DNA of 26,127 nucleotides from an uncultured Alphaproteobacteria bacterium (GTDB taxonomy: Bacteria; Pseudomonadota; Alphaproteobacteria; HIMB59; GCA-002718135), in contig CACMGM010000009.1 in the NCBI GenBank assembly GCA_902613275.1, positions 1 through 26,127 on the forward strand. Reading direction: 5' to 3'. Within the stretch, counting starts at the first letter, position 1. The number at the start of each line of letters is the position of its first letter. The notes under the pieces were generated by a model that saw only the letters and a program-made list of their open reading frames with translations, had not been told where the DNA came from and made no database searches. The translations under genes were made by a program, and so were the position numbers. Shown one piece after another: positions 1-7,095 of the stretch.

Positions 1-1
1 T

Positions 2-868
2 TGGGATGAATTTGGTTTGCAATCTGGATCAGAAAAAATAGTAGCTGATACTGTACACACAAATAATGCTTTTCCAGATATTAGACTTTATGCAGATGAA
101 GTTATTTGGGCAGGAGATGAAAAAGTAAGTTTTCATACATCACACAGAACAATTATTACTGGAACAAATACTGGTTTTAGTAAATTCACCAAACCAACAG
201 GAAAAAAAGTTAGACTATTTTGTATTGCAAATTGTGTAGCAAAAAATAATGAAATTTATTACGAAAATGTTGTTTATGACACAGCAGGTTTAATCAAACA
301 GCTTGGATTGGATCTAAATCAGGTTGCTAAACAACTTGTAGATGAAGGAATAGCAGGGCCATTTGCACCTAATTTTAAAAACTCTAAGCCAAAAAGAAAT
401 ATTACTAAATTAAAACCAATCAGTTTTGAAATTCCAGATAAAATTAATAATGTACGACAATTTGTTCACGCAGTTTATGACACAATTTGGAACAGAAGAA
501 ATTTTTCTGCAATAAATAAAGCATACTCGAGTAGTGTCGAATTTGAAGGTTCGACAGGACGTAAATTTAAAGGAGTTTTGCAATTGAGAAAGTTTATAAT
601 ATCAATATTAGCTTCATTTCCAGACCTTGCACTAAGCATTGAAGATTTATACTGGATGGGAAACAACAAAGATGGTTATTTAGTTTCAGTGCGATGGGGT
701 GCAGTAGGAACACATAAAGGTAATGGCTCTTATGGTCAACCAACAAACAGAGAGGTTTATCTTTGGGGAATCACTCAATGGGAAATTAAGAATAACAAAA
801 TAATCAAAGAATGGACTGGCTTTAACGAGCTTGCAATTTTAATGCAAATTTTAGGAGATAAAAAATGA
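2..868 (+). CDS. SnoaL-like (NTF2-fold) two-domain protein, 5' end cut by the window
   Basis: The reading frame is open from the first bases of the window, so the true start lies upstream. The TTG at 17 is only an internal leucine codon. The visible 288 residues contain the end of one SnoaL/NTF2-like domain (to about residue 110) and a second, more complete one (about residues 150-285) with the family's usual features: an N-terminal helix, a short FEGSTGRKFKG segment, and a final strand ending in WTGFNELAILMQILG. SnoaL-like proteins are small cone-shaped folds that include cyclases, isomerases and hydratases; the family alone does not give a substrate. The stop overlaps the next gene's ATG by 4 bases (ATGA), so the two are translated together. 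A similar two-domain protein closes the operon at 7095-8168, so the two ends of this locus probably serve one pathway. Specific function unknown. Confidence 0.8.
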   Translation, partial: WDEFGLQSGSEKIVADTVHTNNAFPDIRLYADEVIWAGDEKVSFHTSHRTIITGTNTGFSKFTKPTGKKVRLFCIANCVAKNNEIYYENVVYDTAGLIKQLGLDLNQVAKQLVDEGIAGPFAPNFKNSKPKRNITKLKPISFEIPDKINNVRQFVHAVYDTIWNRRNFSAINKAYSSSVEFEGSTGRKFKGVLQLRKFIISILASFPDLALSIEDLYWMGNNKDGYLVSVRWGAVGTHKGNGSYGQPTNREVYLWGITQWEIKNNKIIKEWTGFNELAILMQILGDKK

Positions 869-1284
869 CTTTAGACGAAAGTAAAAAACTATTAGAGAAT
901 ATGTATGATGCACTTAATGCACAGGACCTAGAAGCTCAGCATAAATACTGGCATGATGATATGGTTTGGCATGGACCTCCAGGCTTTGGCGATATTCATG
1001 GTATAGAAAATTTTAAATATAAAGTCCTACAACCTTTTTATGAAGCATTTCCTGATTATCATGTAAAAAATGATATCGTGGTTGCAGAAGGTGGATGGAT
1101 AAGTGCAACAGGATTCTTAACAGGAACACATAGCGGGACTTATCTTGGAGTAGAAGCGACAGGCAAATCAATAAAAATGCAATTCTCAGATTTTTGGACA
1201 ATTAAAGATGGAAAATTTTTAGACAATTACGTTATGGTAGATAATCATGGTGTATTTGAGCAGATGGGGCTTAGCTTTAAATAA
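865..1284 (+). CDS. SnoaL-like (NTF2-fold) single-domain protein
   Basis: This protein of 139 residues has the normal length for a single SnoaL-like domain. It contains an N-terminal helix pair, WHGPPGFGDIHG near residues 31-42, an AFPDYHV segment near 61-67, and a C-terminal strand with NYVMVDNHGVFEQMGL. These blocks match the second half of the protein at 7095-8168 (WYGPAGIGTGRG, then NWVLIDLLDIYRQIGI), so the two are paralogues. The conserved Trp, His and Asp positions around the pocket would suit a cyclase, isomerase or lyase-like role, but the substrate cannot be read from sequence. It is co-translated with the preceding SnoaL-like gene through an ATGA overlap. It ends 1 base before the 3' end of the convergent lacI-type gene, with no visible terminator. 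Confidence 0.85.
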   Translation: MTLDESKKLLENMYDALNAQDLEAQHKYWHDDMVWHGPPGFGDIHGIENFKYKVLQPFYEAFPDYHVKNDIVVAEGGWISATGFLTGTHSGTYLGVEATGKSIKMQFSDFWTIKDGKFLDNYVMVDNHGVFEQMGLSFK

Positions 1285-1285
1285 T

Positions 1286-2284
1286 CTATTTTGTTGTTTT
1301 TCTTTTAATTAATCTACCTTGGACAATATGATTAATAGGTTCAAAGTCTGGATCTTTTATAAATTCATTAATTAATTGCGTTGCAAGTTTTGACATTTGT
1401 CTAATAGGCTGTCTCACAGTTGTTAGATCATACGACTTCCAGCTAGACATAGAAATATCACCATACCCGATAATTTCAATTTGATTTCTAGCTTTAAGAT
1501 TTTTACTATTTTTAATAAAATCCTGACACCCAAAAGCCATCGTATCATCGGCACAAAAAATGGCACTAACATTTTTTTTAAGTATCTTTTCTGCTGCTTG
1601 GTATCCACCATCATATGTAAAAAAACCTTTTTCAATATGAAGTTTTATTTTTTTATTATTTTTTAAATGTTGCTTAAACCCCTTACTTCTTTCATCACTA
1701 ACAAACGATCCTCTAGGCCCTTCAATTAATCCAATATTTTGATGTTTATTTTGCAAAAAATAATCAGCAACTATTTGACCTCCGTTTTTGTGGTCACAGG
1801 CAACTGAACTGATAGTAGGAATATTCCAACTTCTATTATACGCAATAAATTGAATTCTTTTTTGTATACAACTTTCAACAAATGTATCTGTTGGTTTTGT
1901 TGCAGAAATAATCGCAACCAATTTATCTTTTAGGTAGGGCTGAATTAATTTTTCATCAAGCTCTTCACCATCGTCTGTTGTTATTAATAAAATTCTAAAA
2001 CCTGCTTGTCGTAAAGCTTCATGTAATTCAATTAGAACCTCTGGATAATATCTACTGGTAACATATGGTAAGATTACTCCAACCAAACCACTATTTTCAT
2101 TCAAGATTGAATTACTTAATAAGTTAGTTGGTTTATATTTTAGTTTTTTAGCAGCTTCTAAAACTCTTAATTTTGTTCTAGTTGATATACTAGCACCTTT
2201 TGTAAAACATCTTGAAACTGCTGACTGGGAGACTCCTGCTAATTTCGCTACATCCTGTGATGTCGCAGGCTTTATAAAATTCAT
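1286..2284 (-). CDS. LacI-family transcriptional repressor
   Basis: This protein of 332 residues has the usual length for the family. Residues about 8-27 form the LacI helix-turn-helix (SQDVAKLAGVSQSAVSRCFT), followed by a hinge helix region (about 45-58). A periplasmic-binding-protein-like ligand domain follows to the end, including SAIFCADDTMAFGCQDF and the late TTVRQPIRQM segment typical of the family. The effector is normally a sugar or nucleoside. A good Shine-Dalgarno (GAGGGGA, plus-strand 2291-2297) lies 6 bases before the ATG. The gene is divergent from the sugar-type ABC operon starting at 2415, and the shared gap contains two inverted repeats, the classic layout for a local autoregulated repressor. 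I infer that it senses the imported substrate or a breakdown product; the ligand is unknown. Confidence 0.95.
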   Translation of the reverse strand: MNFIKPATSQDVAKLAGVSQSAVSRCFTKGASISTRTKLRVLEAAKKLKYKPTNLLSNSILNENSGLVGVILPYVTSRYYPEVLIELHEALRQAGFRILLITTDDGEELDEKLIQPYLKDKLVAIISATKPTDTFVESCIQKRIQFIAYNRSWNIPTISSVACDHKNGGQIVADYFLQNKHQNIGLIEGPRGSFVSDERSKGFKQHLKNNKKIKLHIEKGFFTYDGGYQAAEKILKKNVSAIFCADDTMAFGCQDFIKNSKNLKARNQIEIIGYGDISMSSWKSYDLTTVRQPIRQMSKLATQLINEFIKDPDFEPINHIVQGRLIKRKTTK

Positions 2285-2301
2285 TATTTATCCCCTCATT
2301 T

Positions 2302-2327
2302 TTAATATTCAAAACCTTGAATATTAA
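2302..2327. promoter_or_regulatory. 26-bp inverted repeat, candidate LacI-family operator
   Basis: Perfect 11-base arms, TTAATATTCAA and TTGAATATTAA, are separated by AACC. The repeat lies 17 bases upstream of the lacI-type start codon and just before the candidate -35 of the ABC operon, so binding there could affect both divergent genes. The even symmetry suits a LacI-family dimer, though the centre is not the usual CG. Assignment to this regulator is inferred from position. Confidence 0.55.
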
Positions 2328-2336
2328 TTCATATTA

Positions 2337-2364
2337 TTGCAATATTTACTAATACCAATATAAA
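2337..2364 (+). promoter_or_regulatory. Candidate sigma-70 promoter of the sugar-type ABC operon
   Basis: TTGCAA (2337-2342) and TATAAA (2359-2364) are separated by 16 bases. Transcription would start near 2371, giving a leader of about 45 bases that contains the second inverted repeat (2377-2395). Such hexamers are common by chance in A/T-rich DNA; support comes from the position between the two palindromes and upstream of a strong Shine-Dalgarno (AAGGGGAA, 2403-2410). Confidence 0.4.
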
Positions 2365-2376
2365 GGATTTATTCAT

Positions 2377-2395
2377 AAATGTGAATTTCACATTT
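2377..2395. promoter_or_regulatory. 19-bp palindrome, candidate downstream operator
   Basis: Perfect 9-base arms, AAATGTGAA and TTCACATTT, flank a single central T. It sits about 20 bases before the binding-protein ATG and directly after the candidate -10, where a bound repressor would block transcription. Its sequence differs from the 2302-2327 repeat, so it may bind a second regulator. TGTGA and TCACA half-sites recall CRP sites, but the spacing of 3 rather than 6 argues against CRP. Confidence 0.45.
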
Positions 2396-2414
2396 TAATA
2401 CTAAGGGGAAATAT

Positions 2415-3650
2415 ATGAAAAAATTATTAATAGCTTTATTATTCTCTTTTGTTAGCACAAGTGCGTTTGCTGGTGGGCATTCACCTTGTGGAGTAACAGA
2501 TGGATCAATAAAGATTCTAGCTAACGAATTTACAACATACAGAATTTTCATGGATGAGGTAAAAAGTTGTGCAGGACCTAGTGCAGATTTTTCTGTAACT
2601 CACTCCGTTGATCATAATAAATTACAAGTTGCGGCTCTATCAGCTAACCCAGCTGAATTTTCTGCAAAACTTGTAACAAACGGTTCAATTACAACTTTAA
2701 TGAACGATAATTTAATTCGTCCACTTGATGATTTAGTTGCTAAATACGGAAGTGCACTACAAGATAATCAAAAGATTATGATTGATGGAAAGATCTATGC
2801 AATAGCTTTTATGGCTAACGCACAGCATCTTTGGTACAGAGAAAGCATTCTCAATGATTTAGGTATCGCAGTTCCTTCAACATATGAAGAAGTAATTGCA
2901 GCTGCAGAAAAAATTAAGGCTTCTGGCAAAATGGCTAACCCATATGCTGGAGCTTTCAAATCTGGATGGAATCTAGGTCAAGAGTTCGTAAACATGTACC
3001 TTGGTCACGGAGGTGACTTCTTTAAAGCTGGAACAGCAGAAGTAAGTGTTAATAATGCTAATGGAGTAGCTGCTCTTAACATGCTTAAAAGATTAACAGA
3101 AGTGAGCAACCCTGATTTCTTAACTCAAGATACTAATGCAGTTAAAGAAGAATGGGAGTCAGGTAATGTAGCACTAATGCATATCTGGAACTCAGGAGCA
3201 GCATCATTATTAGATGACGAAGGTGATCAGATGATTAAAGCTGATACAAGACTAGCTCCATCTCCATCAGTTGGTGGTGGAATGAAACCTGCAACAACTC
3301 TATGGTGGGATGGTTTTGGAATAGCTACAAATACTTCTGATGAAAATGCAGAGGCATCTTTTAGAGCTCTTTTAGGTGCAGCAACTTCAACAGAAATGGC
3401 AAATGCTAATCCAAATGCAACTATTTGGTTGATTAATGGCTATTCACCTGGAGATACAGCGGGACCAGTTGTTGACGCTGCTAACAGAGGTGCAACACCT
3501 TACCCAAGCTTACCATACATGAGTCTATTACATGGTGCTTTGAGTACAGAACTTGTAGAATTTCTTCAAGGAAATGAGTCTGCTGAAAAGGCATTAGCTG
3601 ATGTAGAAGCTGCATATGTAGCAAAAGCTACTGAGCAAGGTTTTCTATAA
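2415..3650 (+). CDS. ABC transporter family-1 (sugar-type) substrate-binding protein
   Basis: This protein of 411 residues resembles the UgpB/MalE-type (SBP family 1) periplasmic binding proteins that feed MalF/MalG-type permeases. Residues 1-19 are a Sec signal peptide (KK, hydrophobic core, AFA cleavage site), giving a mature N-terminus GGHSPCG. The body contains family-like blocks: GKIYAIAFMANAQHLWYRES, DLGIAVPSTYEEVIAAAEKI, and EEWESGNVALMHIWNSGAAS. No lipobox is seen, so it should be soluble in the periplasm. AAGGGGAA lies 5 bases before the ATG. It is the first gene of the operon and is followed by a strong hairpin that probably lowers expression of the permeases relative to it. The substrate is not readable; the partner genes suggest a sugar or sugar-like compound. 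Confidence 0.93.
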   Translation: MKKLLIALLFSFVSTSAFAGGHSPCGVTDGSIKILANEFTTYRIFMDEVKSCAGPSADFSVTHSVDHNKLQVAALSANPAEFSAKLVTNGSITTLMNDNLIRPLDDLVAKYGSALQDNQKIMIDGKIYAIAFMANAQHLWYRESILNDLGIAVPSTYEEVIAAAEKIKASGKMANPYAGAFKSGWNLGQEFVNMYLGHGGDFFKAGTAEVSVNNANGVAALNMLKRLTEVSNPDFLTQDTNAVKEEWESGNVALMHIWNSGAASLLDDEGDQMIKADTRLAPSPSVGGGMKPATTLWWDGFGIATNTSDENAEASFRALLGAATSTEMANANPNATIWLINGYSPGDTAGPVVDAANRGATPYPSLPYMSLLHGALSTELVEFLQGNESAEKALADVEAAYVAKATEQGFL

Positions 3651-3670
3651 ACCATATTATTATTTATGTT

Positions 3671-3702
3671 AAAGTGGAACATTATTATGTTCCACTTTTT
3701 TT
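3671..3702 (+). terminator. Intrinsic terminator/attenuator after the binding-protein gene
   Basis: A perfect 12-base stem (AAAGTGGAACAT / ATGTTCCACTTT) with a 4-base loop is followed by a run of T to 3702. It lies inside the 65-base gap between the binding-protein stop and the permease start. Partial termination here would give more binding protein than permease, a common design in ABC operons. Confidence 0.85.
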
Positions 3703-3715
3703 AAAAAAGAAATAG

Positions 3716-4744
3716 ATGCCTCACAGAACATTCTTTTGGTTTTTTTTCCCAAGTGGATTGGCAATGCTGATGTTTATTGGCCTTCCAATTATCTCTAGTT
3801 TTTTTCAATCTCTTCATATTGAGCCTGAACAAATTTTAATGGAAGTAGAAAAATGCGATCCATTTGGATGTAAAACTGAAACAAAAGTAGATATTGAGGC
3901 TACAAATAAATTACAAGAGGAACAGCCTCTTGGAAGGTTTAATGGTTTGGGAACTTACGGAGATAGAAACCATTTAGCTTTTGATGAAATTAAAGAGGCC
4001 TGGACTAATTCATCATCAATAGCTGAGTTCACAGATATTTTACTTAATCTCCCATTTTATAAAGCATTATTGTTTACACTTACATTTTGTTTTGCAGTTA
4101 CGCCACCAGTAGTAGTCTTAGGTTTCATAGTAGCTTTAAGTGTAAATACGATTACGAAAAGCTTAAAAGGCCCAACCATTTTTGGTGTTATTTTACCAAT
4201 GATTGTAACACCATTGATTGGATCTCTCGTTTTATTTTGGATGATAGATGCAAAGGGAATATTGGGTTCATTTATTCAATTCTTATTTGATGATCCAAAT
4301 TTATCACTAAAGTCTTCTAGTCAATTGACATGGATAACTCTGATTATTTATGGAATCTGGCATAACACACCTTTTGCTTTTGTTGTTTTTTATGCTGCAT
4401 TACAGACTGTACCTCAAGATCCAATTGAGGCTGCAATTATCGATGGAGCTTCAAGATATGAAAGGGTAAGACATATAGTTATTCCACACCTCTATCCAGT
4501 TGCAACATTTATAATATTAATTTGTCTTATGGATAATTTTAGAGTTCTTGAGCCTATAATTGGTTTTGCTGCTGAGGGAGTTGCTCAATCACTATCTTGG
4601 ATGATTTACAATGACTTAAGAAGTGAAAACAAAATGTTATTCGGGTCTGCAGGAGCAACATCTATGTTAACTATTATTGGTGTGGCAATCTTATTAACAC
4701 CAGTACTTATAAGAACATGGAGAGAATTTAGAACAGAGAGATAA
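3716..4744 (+). CDS. Sugar-type ABC transporter permease, MalF/UgpA-like
   Basis: This is a 342-residue inner-membrane protein of the binding-protein-dependent permease family (MalF/UgpA type). A first membrane helix lies near residues 8-30. A long periplasmic segment of about 85 residues follows, then a cluster of five or so helices from about residue 120 to 335. The cytoplasmic EAA loop that contacts the ATPase is at about 238-260 (EAAIIDGASRYERVRHIVIP). The periplasmic segment carries a CDPFGC pair (C47, C52), which could form a disulfide. The ATG lies 14 bases after the terminator's T-run, behind a weak purine stretch. The stop is 1 base before the next permease gene. It pairs with that permease as a heterodimer; the matching ATPase is not in the window. 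Confidence 0.93.
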   Translation: MPHRTFFWFFFPSGLAMLMFIGLPIISSFFQSLHIEPEQILMEVEKCDPFGCKTETKVDIEATNKLQEEQPLGRFNGLGTYGDRNHLAFDEIKEAWTNSSSIAEFTDILLNLPFYKALLFTLTFCFAVTPPVVVLGFIVALSVNTITKSLKGPTIFGVILPMIVTPLIGSLVLFWMIDAKGILGSFIQFLFDDPNLSLKSSSQLTWITLIIYGIWHNTPFAFVVFYAALQTVPQDPIEAAIIDGASRYERVRHIVIPHLYPVATFIILICLMDNFRVLEPIIGFAAEGVAQSLSWMIYNDLRSENKMLFGSAGATSMLTIIGVAILLTPVLIRTWREFRTER

Positions 4745-4745
4745 T

Positions 4746-5627
4746 ATGGAATCAAAAATTAATAGATACTCAAAACAACTAATTTTAATAAATAGTTTTT
4801 TTATCCTTGCCTGGTTAGTTGTTTCTGTTTTTCCTTTTATATGGACCTTTTGGGGATCATTTAAAGTTAAAGCTGACTTTTTCTCAAGAGCTGATTGGAT
4901 GTTTGCTGTAACAGGGGTTAATACTTTGATTGAAACAGGAGATACTTCTACAGTTAAAGCATATGTAGAGTCTTGGACTGAAGGTGAATTTTGGAAAGCA
5001 ACAATGAATACAATTATTATAACTGTTTCTGTTGTCACAATCTCTTTATTTTTAGGAACATTAGGTGCTTATGCATTGTCTAGATCAACATATAAATATA
5101 CTTTTTGGATTTTAATTGCTGCTTTGATTTTTAGAGCGATGCCTCACATCACACTTGTTTCAGGCTACCTATTTCCTTTTTTTCAATTGAACGTTTGGGG
5201 CATACTGCCAACTACCATAATAGTTTTAGTTGCAATCAATCAACCTTTTACATTATGGCTTCTATATTCTTTCTTTAAAACAGTTCCTAAAGAATTAGAT
5301 GAAAGTGCACTAATTGATGGCTGCACTTATTTTCAAGCATTTCGCTTTGTTATAATGCCTGTAATGTGGCCGGGAGTTGTTACAGCAGGTTTATTTAGTA
5401 TGATGTTAGCTTATAATGATTTTACAGTTACTTCACTTTTATTAAATCAGCAAAATTATACAATGGTTCCTAAAATTAATGCCTATTTAGGTACAATTGA
5501 ACATAGTGGAAATTATATGTGGGCAGTATCTAGTGTTGTTTCTGCAACTGCACCTTTATTTATGATTATAATGTTTTTTCAACGACAACTAATAAGTGGT
5601 TTAACTGCTGGAGCAGTGAAAGGTTAA
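4746..5627 (+). CDS. Sugar-type ABC transporter permease, MalG/UgpE-like
   Basis: This 293-residue inner-membrane protein is the second permease of the transporter, with about six hydrophobic helices. The EAA-type loop is at about residues 183-210 (ELDESALIDGCTYFQAFRFV), in the position that docks to the nucleotide-binding subunit. Its length is typical for MalG/UgpE relatives. A short periplasmic insert between the first two helices (about residues 38-75) is somewhat longer than in classic MalG. The start follows the previous stop by 1 base, so the two permeases are co-translated. The gene is followed by 24 A/T-rich bases and then the HAD-like gene in the same direction, so transport and metabolism appear to be one transcription unit. 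Confidence 0.93.
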   Translation: MESKINRYSKQLILINSFFILAWLVVSVFPFIWTFWGSFKVKADFFSRADWMFAVTGVNTLIETGDTSTVKAYVESWTEGEFWKATMNTIIITVSVVTISLFLGTLGAYALSRSTYKYTFWILIAALIFRAMPHITLVSGYLFPFFQLNVWGILPTTIIVLVAINQPFTLWLLYSFFKTVPKELDESALIDGCTYFQAFRFVIMPVMWPGVVTAGLFSMMLAYNDFTVTSLLLNQQNYTMVPKINAYLGTIEHSGNYMWAVSSVVSATAPLFMIIMFFQRQLISGLTAGAVKG

Positions 5628-5651
5628 TATAAAAATTAAATTTTTAATAAC

Positions 5652-6311
5652 ATGAAATATAAGGCCTTACTATTTGGATCAATTGGAACACTAATAGAGT
5701 CATCAGATATACAACGTAACTCTTTCAATGAAGCTTTTAAGGAAGCTGGTCTAGATTGGTACTGGGATGAGCAAGATTATAAAATTTTATTAAAAAAAAC
5801 TGGTGGTACAAAAAGAGTAGAAGATTTTGCAGAAAAAAATAATGTTAATGTTAATGCATCAAAAATAAGAAATAGAAAGACTGAAATTTTCAGTTCTTTT
5901 ATTATGAAAAACAAACAAAAACTAAGAAAAAGTGTAAATGAAATAATTAACTTTACAAAAATAAATAATATTAAACTAGCTTTAGCAACTTCAACAACAA
6001 TTAATAATGTTGAGGCAGTATTCAAAAGTTTATCCGATCAAATTTCAAATGAGGATTTTCATTTTATTGGAAATAGATCATTGGTCAAAAATGAAAAACC
6101 TAATCCTGAAATATACAAACTAACATTGGAAAAATTAAATTTAGAACCTGATAATTGTTTAGCTATTGAGGATACTGAAGAAAGCAGCAAGTCTGCGGTA
6201 AGTGCTGGAATAAAGTGCATTGGTTTTCCTGGTGATTATCATTCAGATGATAGTTTTGAAATGTGTATCAAAAAAGTAAAAATATTAGATCAATCATTAT
6301 TTTCACTGTAA
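5652..6311 (+). CDS. HAD-superfamily (subfamily IA) protein with altered catalytic motif I
   Basis: This 219-residue protein has the length and layout of CbbY/Gph-like HAD phosphatases or phosphomutases. Motif II (LATS, 111-114), the motif III lysine (K149 in EKPNPEIY) and motif IV acids (E173, D174 in AIEDTEESS) are all present. Motif I, normally FDxDGTL, reads FGSIGTL at residues 8-14. The nucleophile Asp is Gly9 and the acid/base Asp is Ile11, read directly from codons GGA and ATT. The canonical phosphotransfer mechanism is therefore not possible as written. The rest is intact, so this is either a repurposed fold (binding or regulatory) or a different reaction. It is followed 16 bases later by a dehydrogenase in the same operon, so a role in the same pathway is likely; substrate unknown. 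No clear Shine-Dalgarno is visible. Confidence 0.88.
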   Translation: MKYKALLFGSIGTLIESSDIQRNSFNEAFKEAGLDWYWDEQDYKILLKKTGGTKRVEDFAEKNNVNVNASKIRNRKTEIFSSFIMKNKQKLRKSVNEIINFTKINNIKLALATSTTINNVEAVFKSLSDQISNEDFHFIGNRSLVKNEKPNPEIYKLTLEKLNLEPDNCLAIEDTEESSKSAVSAGIKCIGFPGDYHSDDSFEMCIKKVKILDQSLFSL

Positions 6312-6327
6312 AGATTAAAAAAGATTC

Positions 6328-7095
6328 ATGTTTTTAAAAGATATAAACGTAAAAAATAAAACAGCGTTAATAACTGGGGCTGGTAAAGGAATTGGTAAAG
6401 CCTGCTCTATAGCACTAGCAGAAGCTGGTGCTCATGTAATTATAATTAGCCGTACAGAAAAAGATCTTATGCAAGTTCAAAGTATTATCACAAGATTAAA
6501 AAGGCGGTGTAGCTATTTTGTTTGTGATGTTACTAACCTTAATGAGATAAAAAAAATATTTTCTAAAATTTCTAAATTAGATATTTTAGTTAATAATGCT
6601 GGAACAAATCGACCTGAATTTTTTACAAAAATAAAGAGAAAAGATATGAGTGAAGTGGTAGATTTAAATATCAAAGCTTCTTTTGATATCGCTCAGCTTT
6701 CTACAAAAATAATGCTTAAATCAAAAAATAGAAAAAAAACTGGTGGATCAATTATTAATTTATCTTCACAATTAGGCAAAGTAGGTGCTCCATTGAGAAG
6801 TGTATATAATATGACTAAATTTGGTATTGAGGGTCTGACCAAGGGCATGGCCATAGATCTAGCAAAACATAATATACGTGTTAACTCAATTTGCCCTACA
6901 TTTGTAGAAACACCTATGGTAAAAAATTTTTTTAAAAATAAAGATTTTAAAAAATCTGTTATTAAAAATATTCCCTTGGGTAAGGTTGCAACTGAAAGTG
7001 ATATTGCAACAGCTGTCGTGTATTTAGCATCTGATGCATCTTCAATGATGACAGGATCTTCTTTAGTTATTGATGGAGGCTGGACAGCAAAATAA
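6328..7095 (+). CDS. Short-chain dehydrogenase/reductase (SDR)
   Basis: This 255-residue classical SDR is complete. The cofactor motif TGAGKGIG is at 16-23, NNAG at 89-92, the catalytic N114, S147, Y160 and K164 (YNMTK) are all present, and the usual DGGW near the C-terminus is kept. It should oxidise or reduce an alcohol/carbonyl with NAD(H) or NADP(H). The residues after strand 2 (SRTEKDL) include an Arg, which often favours NADP, but this is weak evidence. In this operon it probably acts on the compound brought in by the ABC transporter or on a derivative. Its stop overlaps the next ATG by one base (TAATG), so it is translationally coupled to the SnoaL-like protein. Confidence 0.93.
   Translation: MFLKDINVKNKTALITGAGKGIGKACSIALAEAGAHVIIISRTEKDLMQVQSIITRLKRRCSYFVCDVTNLNEIKKIFSKISKLDILVNNAGTNRPEFFTKIKRKDMSEVVDLNIKASFDIAQLSTKIMLKSKNRKKTGGSIINLSSQLGKVGAPLRSVYNMTKFGIEGLTKGMAIDLAKHNIRVNSICPTFVETPMVKNFFKNKDFKKSVIKNIPLGKVATESDIATAVVYLASDASSMMTGSSLVIDGGWTAK

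Noticed and set aside
17..19. TTG as the start codon of the first SnoaL-like gene
   Set aside because: The frame is open back to the window edge and reads WDEFG in front, within a domain, so the gene is cut by the window rather than starting here.
2377..2395. A CRP site because of TGTGA and TCACA half-sites
   Set aside because: The half-sites are 3 bases apart rather than the 6 of CRP sites; kept as an unassigned palindrome.
4694..5038. A 114-codon open frame on the minus strand across the junction of the two sugar permease genes
   Set aside because: It lies opposite two clear permeases, has no recognisable domain and no good Shine-Dalgarno. Long antisense frames are common by chance opposite membrane proteins.
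5652..6311. Treating the HAD-like gene as a pseudogene
   Set aside because: The frame is intact at normal length and motifs II-IV are preserved; only motif I is changed, so functional repurposing is more likely than decay.
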